Shown one piece after another: positions 46,400-59,344 of a stretch of DNA of 64,000 nucleotides. The notes under the pieces are model-generated. The model searched no databases. It was not told where the DNA came from and worked only from the letters and a program-made list of their open reading frames with translations. The stretch spans positions 3,010,001 to 3,074,000 of the forward strand of contig JAQFVV010000112.1 of the NCBI GenBank assembly GCA_028023455.1, read 5' to 3'. The translations under genes were made by a program, and so were the position numbers. Every line of letters starts with the position of its first letter. Position 1 is the first letter of the stretch. The DNA comes from Epiperipatus broadwayi. Taxonomy: Eukaryota > Onychophora > Udeonychophora > Euonychophora > Peripatidae.

Positions 46400-46745
46400 A
46401 TGTTATATGGATTTACTCATAGAACTTCCTTTGCAATTAATTGCTAACAAAGATTCACATTTCCAAGCTATCTATTACTTCAATTTTTAATAAGAAGTAC
46501 ATTTTTAAAAAAAGATTGCAATACGGGGTAAAATTATCAAGAAATATTGTTATACACTAGAAAAAAATTTATATTCATGGATTTTATTGAATAAACTGAT
46601 TCTAATAGATGATTGTTTAGAAAAAATTCAGCATGTGCTAAAAGAAATCAAAAAACATTAACAATGATGTTTTTGTTGCCAAGCAATGGCAAAAAAGTTT
46701 CCTGAACAAAGATGTGCTTTGTATATTATTTTTATCATTTTAATT
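46400..46745. other. AT-rich non-coding DNA
   Basis: Nothing recognisable. Confidence 0.4.
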
Positions 46746-46747
46746 CC

Positions 46748-46872
46748 CTACATGGTTTAGAGCAGTAAAAGAGAGTAGATTCTGAAGCTTGTGGTCCATA
46801 AATCATAGCATCAGCTCTACCCCTTCTTATGAACTGCCAACCAATAAATCATCAGATTATTTATTTTTATAT
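46748..46872 (+). mobile_element. SINE-like repeat (family 2)
   Basis: GATTCTGAAGCTTGTGGTCC, CTTCTTATGAACTGCCAACC and AATAAATCATCAGATTATTT match the family 2 order. Confidence 0.6.
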
Positions 46873-47514
46873 CCAATTTGATCAGATATTTTATAAGTTA
46901 ATAAATAAGTTGTTTGGAAATAGCTGGTTGTCTGCATAAGTTAATACATCTTATATAATTGTATCATGACATTATGAGAGAATACATTTCTATTGTTAAT
47001 GAAAAATCAACTGCATTCAAAATAAAAACAGAAATCAAAGAGTATACAACTTTCATTTATGGTGTCAATGGATTTTGCAAAAATTTATGCCTTCATAAAG
47101 AAGGCATCAAAATGTGATGTAGATTGGTTGATGTTTTTAATATGAACTGATTACAAGCAAAATAAAAAATTTCCAGTATTCCAATAGATGTTAAAAAGGC
47201 ACTCTTTCCACCCCAATTTTCAGATCATTCTTAATGTTTGAGTGGAGTTGTTTTATAAATCAAGGCTGAAAAACAAATTCCCAAAACTTTTGGCTTATAT
47301 GATTACTAATTTTAGAATGTGGATGAATGTAAATATTTGGATTGTTTTTATAATTAGAAAGATAGTCTTGGATATCAAAGTGTAAGATGGATTTCAATGA
47401 GGTGCTACATTTAAGAGGTTAAATAAAAGATTTTTATCATAGTTATGCAATTTCTTAAAATTAATTATATTGTAAGAAAATGAGATATGGATTCTCCACT
47501 AATGTAAAAATGTC

Positions 47515-47650
47515 CTGTATAGTTTAGTGTGGTGATGTAGTATTAGGGTTTGATGTGTAAGGTTTTGGATCAGTTCCAGGTTTGGCATTTTGAGTTTTCA
47601 AACTTTTTATGAACTCTTGAGCAACAATGTCATTCAGTATTTTTGTATTT
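47515..47650 (+). mobile_element. SINE-like repeat (family 2)
   Basis: GTGTGGTGATGTAGTATTAG, TTTTGGATCAGTTCCAGG (B-box-like), and TTTTTATGAACTCTTGAGCA match the family 2 pattern. Confidence 0.6.
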
Positions 47651-47654
47651 ATCT

Positions 47655-48790
47655 TTTATTTTATAATACTCTGAAGTATTCATAAAATATAATAACAGAA
47701 TCATAAGATCAATCTAAGTACTCTTCAGCTTTCTGGGTGGGATGTTGAATCTCCAATTATAAAGACATATCTTTATTGAAATGTGTACAATATAATCAAT
47801 AATAAACTTTGTAAAAAGCATTTTATGGTAAACATAAATATAATTTTTATGAGAAAGGCAGATCCTGATTACAGAATAAAGATGATTTTAAGAACCCTCT
47901 AAAGAAATGCCCCAACAATTGCTTCCATTAAAAAAATATGGTTATAATTTTAAAAAAAATTGAAGACTTTAAGAGAGAAAGTTTGCTTCCAAAAAATTAA
48001 AAGACTGCATCATATGTTGTCAAATAATAAAAGAAATCAGCACAATATATCCAGGACATATTTGTATGTCAGGATTGTTTACATAGTCATCATAAAACTA
48101 CTCTTTTTTATGTTTTTATTTAATTTACTCTGATTTTTTGTCTGTCTGTTTGGATTAATACTTGTAACTCTATTTTCACCTACTTTCCAATTTCTAATAT
48201 AGTTAAAACATTGCATATATATGCATTTCTGATAATAATAATAATACAGTTTACAAACAATTTTAGCAAAAAATTAATGAAAAAATTAAAATTTTAATTT
48301 TATATAGGATTCAGTATTTTTCATGATATTCTTATCTAACAGTAGTGAATTATATCTAGACTTTATTTATAATTTCTGAGAGTATAAAAGTAAAAATCCT
48401 TTTTTTTTTTTTTAAATTTAAAAAAATATTTTTATTCACCTAAATGCACTAAAGAATAAAATTTTCTTTAGATATAATAGTATTCTTGGTATTATGTGAT
48501 CAGGAATAAAAATGTAAGGTGAACAATATTAAATTAACAATGAAATTAACAGTACCAAACTGTAAGTAAGTCTTGCTTGATCAGAAATTCATAAAAATTG
48601 ATAGAATGTGTAACTGAGACAATTTCTAAACTTGAGTGTCCAGGCTTTTATGTTTGGTCACATAATTCCAAGATTATGGAGAATTGGCTACTGTTTTAAT
48701 ACTTTAAAAGGTGAAGAAAATTTACCTTTTAGTATACTTTTTAAATACCTTTTTTAATGGCATTTTTGTGAATAAAAGTGTTTTAAAATT
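47655..48790. other. AT-rich non-coding DNA
   Basis: No gene or repeat family recognised. Confidence 0.4.
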
Positions 48791-48794
48791 AAAC

Positions 48795-48870
48795 CATCAA
48801 ACATCACATGATCACCATTTTCTATGCCTACACAAGCTACTGTATGAAGAATTTTGCCTCTGTGTTTAAA
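48795..48870 (-). mobile_element. Family B fragment
   Basis: AACATCACATGATCACCATT and CTACTGTATGAAGAATTTTG are the family B tail in minus orientation; the ribozyme is absent. Confidence 0.6.
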
Positions 48871-49229
48871 AAGTTATATTATATATATATTGTTTTTCTG
48901 GAGGTAGGGATGGTTAGGATCATTGATTAACACTAATTTAATAAACAACAATGGTAAAGTAAATACTAAACATTACATCATCATCATTATGTTTCAAAGA
49001 GAGATCTTTATTAATCCTTCAAAAAGGTTACATTAGATTTTACATAATCTTTTGGCGATGGGTTACAGGGGCAATCAGTTCATTGATTACAATAGTTCTA
49101 CTTGTAATAAGAATTCACTTGTGAGTTCCACAGATGCTTTTGTCATCCTTGTTATTCTTATAGTGGCATGACCACTGTAGTTTATTAAATAAAATGTATT
49201 TACAATATTAGATGATTACTTGGATAGTA

Positions 49230-49575
49230 TCTGCATGATTGAGCAATATATATTATGTTTGTGAAGATGTTGCGATTGGTTATTACTTATTTAAGCCAAT
49301 GCAATCCAGTTATAGATTAGAAGACTGTTTTATAAGTGACCATGTTGCCAGATACAATGTCTGGGGAGTAATTTTGCAATCTCAGGCCCTTAATGTATAT
49401 AATAGGAATGTAACTGCATAAACTGTGGGTGTAGAAGATTTTTGATATAATTCCATAGTGTTTTTTATTGAAATGTTTTGCCAGTGATAGGTGTCCATTA
49501 TGATTTTATGAGTGTTAGATAGAGCTTGACAGGTGTAAAATATGTGCTGTTGATTTTTTTTGCTGTACAACAAAT
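49230..49575 (-). pseudogene. Possible LINE C-terminal remnant
   Basis: The minus frame at 49382-49573 reads HIFYTCQALSNTHKIIMD, resembling the HxxxxCPxxxxxR block near the C-terminus of some LINE ORF2 proteins. The frame is cut off upstream by the ATT array at 49600. Evidence is a single short block; other origins are possible. Confidence 0.35.
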
Positions 49576-49864
<289 letters not shown>

Positions 49865-49869
49865 TACCC

Positions 49870-50090
49870 ATCAAATAAATATGGAATCATGAAGATCCCA
49901 TAATTAAAATTTCTCCAGAATATCCTGTCACCTGTTTGGTTTTTAAGGTACTCAAAGACATATTGTTATAATAATGGAAGGTGTAAAAAGTTATTTTTCA
50001 GTTTATTTTTATAATATAATATCAAAACCTAAGTATTATCCATGGGATGTTGATTTTTCACATTGTTTTTAAATTTAATAACATTCTTAA
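49870..50090. other. AT-rich spacer
   Basis: Nothing recognisable. Confidence 0.4.
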
Positions 50091-50091
50091 A

Positions 50092-50230
50092 AAATAAATA
50101 TATAATCAAATGACTTGACTGCTTTGAATTCATAAGAAGTTCAAGCATAATTAAAAGTAAAATACTGGGCTGCAATCCATGGACTTTGAGTTCCAGAGTC
50201 TATCACTATATCAAATGACATAGGATATAA
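50092..50230 (-). mobile_element. SINE-like repeat (family 2), minus strand
   Basis: AATCAAATGACTTGACTG, GAATTCATAAGAAGTTCAAG and CAATCCATGGACTTTGAG are the complement of the family 2 3' end and body. Confidence 0.6.
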
Positions 50231-50526
50231 AATATATAAATTCTTGATATGTTTATAATGGCAATGCAATCCTAGTAACTCCTCAACATAAGGTTATAAT
50301 TTATTAATCTTGTCATTACTAAATTTACATAAAAGAATAATCCTTCTTCCTTTTTATTTGTAAATATTTTCAAGCCTTTCAGTGAATTCCCAGAAAATAT
50401 AGACAGTAGTGAGTCTTATATATCAGATTTAAAATAAATAATAGATAATTTTTGAACTTTTATTTTAATTTATATAATGATTATTATTTATTATTATTAT
50501 TTTTCATTGCATCTAAAAGTGATTTG

Positions 50527-50872
<346 letters not shown>

Positions 50873-51197
50873 TCAATTCAATTCAATTCATTTATTTACC
50901 GTACAAAACTACAGCATAAAGCCAATTACAGTATTGCACCATAACAAATATATAAATACATAAATGAGTTTAAATGACAAATTATTAATATAATTATGTG
51001 CCATATTTTAATAAAAGATAATTAACACATTTAAAAATCTAAAGTAAAATTAAATATCAGCATATAAACAATTATTATTAAAACATTAATAATAACAAAT
51101 AAATAAAAGGGATAAATATAAAGCACGTAACAAAATAATAATAATAATAAAACAATTTAACATATATATATATAAAAACAAAATCAAGTTAAACCAA

Positions 51198-53957
51198 TCA
51201 AATATGACATTTAAATTTAATAACATTACAAAATTGATTATAATCTAAATTGAAGTAATTATTATTACTACAAATCTGATTATATAAATATGGCAGTCTA
51301 AATAAAGGAGAAAATCTAAGAACATTGGAATGAAAAGTTTTAATGTAACAAACAGAAGCAGACCGAGTATCATGCACATGAGATCTAATTACAACAGTAG
51401 AAATTGTGTCAGATAAAAGAACTATTTTATTAACAAGTTTATAAAGATATTTAAGATCTCTATATTGTCTTCTAGAAGAAAGATGAACAACAGTTTTATT
51501 TCCCAAAGAAACATATTTAAAAAACTTATTACTCACTGATTGTAATAAGTTACATCCCTGTTTAGAGCTAGGATTCCAAATGACTGAACAATATTCAATG
51601 ATGGGAAGAACCAATGATAAAAATAATTTAAATTTTGTATCAACACTGAAATGATGACCAAACCTTAGAATAGTACCTATAATTTTTAAAGCTTTACCAA
51701 TAATCATTTCCAAATGAGGAAGAAGAGATCCATTACTAGAAAATATAACTCCCAAATCTTTTTGGGATTCAACAGAAATAATTTTGTGACAATTAATAAA
51801 ATAAGAAAAATGCAAAACTTCAGATTTTTTAGAATATGAGACTAAGGAACATTTACTGAAATTAACAATCATATTATTTAAATCACACCAAGCACTAAAA
51901 TTATCTATATCCTTTTGAAGAAGAGTGCAATCAAACACAGATGTGATTCTTCTAAAGATTTTACAGTCATCTGCATAGCACAAAAGATAAGAAGATTTTA
52001 AGCAATCCTTAAGGTCATTCATATAAATGTTAAAAAGCATAGGTGCTAAAATACTACCCTGAGGAACTCCAAAATTACATTTAAACTTAGATGAAATAGT
52101 ATTATTAAATTTAATATATGCAGTACGACCATGAAGAAATGATTGAAACCAATAAACAAGCTTAGTAGAAAAACCCATTTGATATAATTTGCGAAGAAGA
52201 ATACTGTGGTCTACTTTATCAAAAGCTTTTGATAAATCAAAATAAACAACATCAAGTCTCTGCTGGTCCTCAATTGCATGAGCTATATGATCATAAATTG
52301 TTAACAAATTAGTTTCTACGGATCTATTAGGTATAAAACCATGCTGTGAAGAAGAAATGAGTTTACTAACATCTAAAATAATTTTATTATAAACACACCT
52401 CTCAAAAATTCTAGCAATAGTATGTAAAACAGAAATAGGTCTATAGTTATTAAGACAATCACGTGAACCATTCTTAAAAATTGGGACCATTTTGGCACAC
52501 TTAAGCACATTAGGAAAAACACAAGAATTCAGTGATAAATTAAAAATAAATGCAAGAGGAACTGCAATAAATTCAGCTAGCCCTTTGTAAATAAATGAAG
52601 GAATATTATCATTTCCCAAACTAGAATGAATTTTAAGTCGCTTAATAGCCATAACAACATCATCCTTAGAAATATGGTCAATCATACAATGAACAGTTGA
52701 AGAATTACAAAATAATGCAATATTTGAAGATATTGCATCATGTGATGAATATACATCAGCAAAATGTTTTGAAAAGTCATTTGCACTTAAAGTGAAACCA
52801 TGAGTAGCTTGAACCTTTTTTCTACCCAAACCAGACTTTTTAATGAAATTCCAAAATTCTTTAGGGTTAGATGAAATATTAACCTCAATTTTTCTAATAT
52901 AATTCTTCAAATCTCTTTTATAAACATGCTTCACCAATCTTCTGAAATTAATAAAATTATTATAAAAAAAGATATTCTGTGTTTTAAAATAAAGTCTACG
53001 ATGATAAGACTTCCTTTTAATAATTTTAATAAGATCGCATGAAAACCAACGAGGAAAACCCTTATAAAAAGGTCGCTTATTGGGAATATACAAATCAATA
53101 AAACCATTAAGAATCTTTAAAAACTCATCCAAGCAATGATTTACATCATTAAAAGAATACAAAAAATTCCAATTAACTTTAGAAAAGTTTCTACAAAAAT
53201 CAAAATAATTACCCTTCCCATAATCCTTTCTTGAAATATTAGAAAAATTAATCTTTGAGTGACAAACGTTAATATAAAACTCAAAAGGTGGATGATGAGC
53301 ATCAATAGGAAAATTAACAGAGACAACTTGAAAATTACTAACTACTGTTGAATTACATAAAATATAATCCAAAGTACGATGAGAGGAATTAACAAATGGG
53401 TTATATTGCTTAAGTCCTAAAAATTTACAGAACTTTAACATTCTAGAAGCCTTAGAAGACAAAAGAGAAAAGTGTGTAGCAATTCTACCCTGATATAAAT
53501 CTGGAATATTTAAATCACCAGTAATAATAATATTATCATAGCCAATCAGAAAATCTTCAAGTGATGTCAAAAAATAATCAAACTCCAACAATGACAAAGT
53601 GGGTTTGAGATAAACATTACCTAAAATAAATTTAAAATTGTGACTTAAAGTAATTTCACACCATGTAGATTCACAAAAAGAAGAAGAAAAAGAAAGTTCT
53701 TTATAAAAAACATCTTTATGAAGAGCAATCAGAGTACCACCACCTCGAGAAATATTATCCATAGATCTGTCAGTTCACAAAATACTGAATCTATCATCAA
53801 GAAAAGAACAATCAGGAAATTGTTGATTCAACCAAGTTTCTGTAAGTAAAATAAGATCAAAATGTTCTGTTTCAAAAAATTGTTTAATTTGAACACATTT
53901 AGTCCTCATACCTCTGACATTCATGTAAAAACAAGAAAGGCCTACCATGTTACCCAC
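51198..53957 (-). pseudogene. LINE ORF2: endonuclease and reverse transcriptase, one in-frame TGA
   Basis: Starts at about 53948 (first ATG) with MNVRGMRTK and LLTETWLN (endonuclease Asn and Glu blocks). It hits a TGA at 53775-53777 and continues in the same frame for 854 codons: SRGGGTLIA, ITGDLNIPD (Asp/Asn block), HRTLDYIL, DAHHPP (His block). The reverse transcriptase follows with NNYRPISVL, QHGFIPNRS, DLSKAFDKVDHS, GVPQGSILAP and CYADDCKIF (YADD at about residue 596 of the 854, 51966-51977). The C-terminal part is present. It would nick the target and prime cDNA synthesis on it. CGA-to-TGA decay of a CpG is the simplest explanation of the stop. Confidence 0.9.
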
Positions 53958-54349
53958 AAAGATAATGGAAACAACACAAATAAAACCAAAAAGAGAAAAA
54001 AAAAGTGATAAAGAAAAAATAAATAAATAAAAATAAATAAATAAAATAAAATAGATAGTAAAACAAAATAAATTCTCTTAAAACCTTAGAGAACTAGCCA
54101 GAGATCCATAAAAAAAAGAAATGGAAGCACCGCAAGGCCATAAATTGGGGGATATTATTTCATTATGTTTATGTGCAGAAACAGAAACATAAAAGCAAGA
54201 AGACTTAGAATTATTCATATTAACTTTATGACAAACAATGCTAGTTTGTAAATTATTTTCAAGAAATACTGTAATATCTTTTGAACTGAGATTTACTGGC
54301 ATATTAGAAAGAAAATATCTATTATAAGTTATATTAGTATTAGAATAAA

Positions 54350-54990
54350 CATCAGCAAAATTAGATTTATTAAATCCATCAGATATATTAGTTTTATTAG
54401 TCCTTGAAAAATCATTTTTACTAGAAGATAAAGAGGAGTATCCAGAATGATTTATCCAATAGTTACTATAAGCTGGAATGAATTTGGGAGCAAAATCTGG
54501 ATAATTAAGAATTTTATGTCTAATAGACTTAGAATAAACATTACCAAAATTAGATTTATTAAATCCATCAGATATATTAATTTTTTTAGTTCTTGAAAAG
54601 TCATTTTTACTAGAAGATAAAGAAGAGTATCCAGAATGATTTATCCGATAGTTACTATTTGAATGAAAGTCAAGTGAATGTGAACTATAAGCTGGAATGA
54701 ATTTGGGAGCAATATCTGGATAATTAAGAATTTTATGTCTAACAGACTTAGAATAAACATTAGCAAAATTAGATTTATTAAATCCATCAGAAATATTAAT
54801 TTTTTTAGTTCTAGAAAAGTCATTTTTACTAGAAGATAAAGAAGAGTATCCAGAATGATTCATCCGATAGTTACTATTTGAATGAAAGTTAAGTGAATGT
54901 GATCTATAAGCTGGAGTAAATTTGGGAGCAGTATCTGGATAATTAAGAATTTTATGACTAATAGACTTTAGGGAAGATACATTAACAGGA
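54350..54990 (-). repeat. Internal repeats in LINE ORF1
   Basis: Three near-identical units of about 190-220 bp, each encoding YSSLSSSKNDFSR, a T[KN]K[IT]NISDGFNKSNF segment and HKILNYPD. Unit starts are spaced about 189 and 219 bp apart. The reading frame is kept, so the units are translated repeats, and their similarity suggests recent expansion. Confidence 0.85.
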
Positions 54991-55284
54991 AGACCTCCAT
55001 TATATCTTTTATCCATAAAAGAAGCACTCTGTAAATTATGAGCTGGAATGACTTTAGAAACTGCAGCTGGATAATTTAGTTTTTTAGATTTCACAGACTT
55101 TAAAGAAGATAAAGTAACAGGAAAACCTCCATTATCTCTTTTCCCCACAAAAAAAAAATTTGGTGATTTAAATTTACCATGAGAAAAAAAACCAGAATCA
55201 GAAAAGCAATCACTAATGGAATTTACCTCAAGCCAGGATGAGTTATAAAAACATCTACTTTTAAATTTGGAATGAGGCAAATTC

Positions 55285-56330
55285 ATAAATACATTATTAT
55301 TATTATTATTATAATTAATTTCATCACTAACTAAATTAACTTCAGGAACACAATCATCCAATTTGATATTTTCACCAAGATCTTCAGGGCAATAGGCTGA
55401 AGACTGATCCCTAGCAATGGAAGAACTAAAAATTTGATCAGGATATTCAGAAGATGACAAAATGCATTGAGTGCCAATATCATTAGTATTAACATTTTTA
55501 CCAAGATCTTCAAGGCAATTGGATGAAGATGAACATACAATGTTACCACCTTCAACAGAAGAGGAATAATCTCCAGGAATAGAACTAAAAATTTGATCAG
55601 GATATTCGGAAGATGATAGCATGCATTGAGTACCAATAGCATTAGTATTAATAAGTTTATCTTTGATCACTGAAGAATTCCTACAACGATGAGACATTTC
55701 AATTATTAAATTATATATAAAAGAAATAGGAAGAGATAAAATCATTTCAAAAGAAAAATTGCTAGAATCATGAATAACACTGTCAATTAAACTATCTATA
55801 TTTTTAACATTATTAGCAGAGTCAAATTCATTAACAGCAAAGTTTCCAATATTATTATTTCCAATCTTAGGAAGTAAGTCAATATTATTAGTGGATAAAT
55901 CCATATCAACATCTGCATTAGAAAGATTGTCCAAAGATGAAACAGCTTTATTATTGTCAAACTCATCTATAGCAAACTTTCCAACACTATTATTTCCAAT
56001 CTTAGGAAATAAGTCAATATTATTAGGAAATAAGTCAATATTATTAGGGGATACATCAGCATCAACATTAGAAAGATCATCTAAAAATAAAACAGTTTTA
56101 TATTCATCACATTCATTTACAGGAGAGTTTCCAGCATTATTATTTCCATTATTGATTTTATTTTTGTCAACTTCAATTACAGTAGAGTTTGCAATATAAT
56201 TATTCCCATTATTAGAAGATAAGTCAACATCTATCTTAGAAAGATAATGTAAGGGCAACAAATCTTTATTTTTATCAAATTCATTTACAATAGAATTTAT
56301 AACACAATTATCTCCATTAATTCTACTATT
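55285..56330 (-). repeat. Asn/Asp-rich low-complexity part of ORF1
   Basis: Imperfect repeats such as NNIDLFPNNIDLFPKIGNN and SSSEYPDQIFSS occur twice or more. Low-complexity, probably disordered. A plus-strand frame at 55891-56199 is only its mirror image. Confidence 0.7.
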
Positions 56331-56891
56331 CACTCAATTAGTTAACTTAACTATCTGAAACTCATTATCTAAAACAGGATTATCAGCAATATTATCTGTC
56401 AAAAATACCTTAGACATATAATTACACTCTATACATTTATAGAAGCCAGAACCAATAGTATGAAAAATATCAGCATCAACTTTACTTAATCTAAGACAAG
56501 AGGTATGAAACTTCCCCTGACATTGACCAGAACAATTGATACAGTTAGCAGGATCCAATATAGCAATAGAACAGACCTTACAAACAGATGAAACTGAGCT
56601 AGAATCAGAGATTATATCAGTATCAGATAAAACAGAAAGAGATGAATTCATCGTAGAAATTTGGGAGACATAAGAATTCAAAATAACAGAAGCCTTCTTA
56701 TAATAAGAGCTACAGTATTCACATAAAAATTCAGAGGTATTATTAATAGAATCAATGGAAGTATCTTTATTAAATAAATTATAACATACTATATGGTATC
56801 TAAGGCCACAAAAACCCAAGCATTTTAAAAATTTTTGTCTACCAAAAATATCAGACAAACACAAAGCACAAGGAAATTTAAAAGGCGCCAT

Positions 56892-57106
56892 CTAAAATAT
56901 AACTAACAAAAAAAAGTAGATACAGGATAATAAATAAATCCCATCTAAGTACACAATTAAATCCCTTAGACTAAAAATAATAAAGTGAATAAATGCATTA
57001 TAGTAAAATAATTTAATTATAAAACAAACAATGGCAATATCTGTTACTTAACAAAAAAAAAAAATTAATAAAATTGGGAAAAACAAATCTAAGGAAATAC
57101 AAAAAT
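56892..57106 (-). other. LINE 5' UTR, unique part
   Basis: Non-coding AT-rich leader between the ORF1 start codon and the 5' tandem repeats. Confidence 0.6.
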
Positions 57107-57390
57107 TATATATTAATTAAATTATATAAATATATATTAAATTGTACTATATATATAAAAAACAAACAATATCCAAGACAAGATTATTAAATATATCACA
57201 ATTATATATTAGGTAAATTATATAAATATATATTCAATTGTACTATATATATAAAAAACAAACAATATCCAAGACAAGATTATTAAACATCACAATAATA
57301 TATTAGGTAAATTATATAAACATATTCAATTGTACTATATATATATAAAAACAAACAATGTCCAAAATAAAATTATTAAAAATATCAAAA
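57107..57390 (-). repeat. Three tandem ~94-bp monomers at the LINE 5' end
   Basis: Units at about 57107-57200, 57201-57294 and 57295-57390 share TTGTACTATATATATAAAA, ACAAACAATATCCAAGAC and AAATTATATAAA. Tandem monomers at the 5' end are known to act as promoters in other LINE lineages (mouse L1 is the classic case). A promoter role here is inference. Confidence 0.8.
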
Positions 57391-57423
57391 TCACTATGTC
57401 TTAATTGTTTATGAAATAACATT

Positions 57424-58440
<1,017 letters not shown>

Positions 58441-58449
58441 CACAATTAA

Positions 58450-58830
58450 TTGATTTCAAGTTTATACCAGAAGTTAAATCCATTAGCCTTTATTCCATAT
58501 TTTTTAGAAATTGGTCATAAACCTGATTTTGATAATGCTAAAATACTTTCTAATTTGGAAAGATATGATTTTAGATTTATGAGAGAGTCAATTAAAATAT
58601 TAAAAAGATCAATTGCTTTATATAAAGCTGATGAACCACAATGTATTCCAGCCATGTGGAAAACACTTGCTTTATCTCTTTCTTCTAATATAAACTTGAC
58701 CTCAATTAATGGTGAAACTGAAGGAAAAAACATTTTGTTAATCCATCTATTCTGAATACTCACTTCATGCTCAATCTGATTTTTTACTGCGTACTAAATC
58801 TCATTATTACTGGAGATCTAACTTTTTATT
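58450..58830 (+). pseudogene. Penelope-like element: second endonuclease C-terminal remnant
   Basis: A 101-codon frame contains GHKPDFDNAKILSNLERY, then RFMRESIKILKRS, then IPAMWKTLAL. It matches the C-terminal half of PLE GIY-YIG nucleases, where GHxxDFxNxKIL...E(R)Y...R...REAIEI is followed by a conserved Trp. The GIY and YIG motifs themselves are not visible upstream. The sequence differs from the copy at 23588-24005, so at least two PLE lineages were present. Confidence 0.75.
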
Positions 58831-58834
58831 TTCT

Positions 58835-59340
58835 TTGAAAAGTTAACCATGACAATGATGGATGCTATTTTATCGAAATGTTGGGAAGACAAAATAATAC
58901 ACAGTTTAACTCCAAAACTATTTTATTTTCATCATATAATTGTGAAAACATTAAATATAATATATTGTATTTAGTATTTATAAGCATTTGTGTATTTATG
59001 TATTTTGAATATATCACCACCACCAGCAATATCATATAACTTTTCAAATATTTCTCATGTGCTTTCAAGAACAATTATCTTCATGCTATATTAGAGCCAT
59101 CTATTATAAGCTAGAATAATCAATAGGCATTAGATGGTACAATGCTATAACATTATCATTTCCAAACTGCCCAGTGACTGGCTTTTGCTTTTGTCAGTGA
59201 AGATCAAAATTCAAAGTTGAAACTAATGGTATTATCTTTTACTCTTTTACACTATTCTAACTAATTACTTGAAATTTAAAAAAAAAAAAAAAAGTTCCGA
59301 GATTAACTCACTATATAGATTTGACACCAGGTCGGATCTA
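58835..59340. repeat. Repeat cluster with a decayed hammerhead-like block
   Basis: Minus strand at about 59165-59210 reads CTGACAAAAGC, AAAGCCAG, CACTGG, a worn version of the family B ribozyme. At 59315-59335 GATTTGACACCAGG is the dispersed repeat also at 27534 and 61990. It lies 3' of the PLE remnant. Confidence 0.4.
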
Positions 59341-59344
59341 TATA

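Larger units (their letters stand above)
54078..56891 (-). pseudogene. LINE ORF1: two PHD fingers, Asn/Ser-rich repeats, conserved C-terminus; one in-frame TGA
   Basis: From the ATG at 56891 the first 185 codons contain two Cys/His fingers of PHD type: CALC...C...C...H..C...C..C (residues about 8-57) and CKVC...CINC...FHTSC...CIEC (about 107-156). A TGA at 56334-56336 follows, and the same frame stays open for another 751 codons. That part is rich in Asn, Ser and Asp, holds internal repeats (54350-54990) and ends with a compact domain containing FLENNLQTSIVCHKVN and ISPNLWPCGASISFF, like the C-terminus of PHD-type ORF1 proteins of invertebrate CR1-like elements. Likely role: nucleic-acid binding and RNP formation. 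Confidence 0.85.
50873..57423 (-). mobile_element. Nearly intact CR1/L2-like LINE (non-LTR retrotransposon)
   Basis: A complete minus-strand element: a 5' region with three tandem repeats (57107-57390), ORF1 (54078-56891), a 120-bp spacer, ORF2 (51198-53957), and a 3' UTR of about 325 bp ending in TAAATAAATGAATTGAATTG, that is, short TTGAA repeats that then pass into TATTAT. Short terminal repeats instead of poly-A are typical of the CR1/L2 side of non-LTR elements, as are a PHD-finger ORF1 and an endonuclease/reverse-transcriptase ORF2. AAT arrays abut both ends, so target duplications cannot be defined. Only two nonsense changes are seen, so the insertion is young. Confidence 0.85.

Noticed and set aside
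53141-53326. Extra minus-strand frames inside the LINE (also 54641-54823, 55331-55642, 55891-56199)
   Set aside because: Shadows of ORF1 and ORF2 in other frames or on the other strand.
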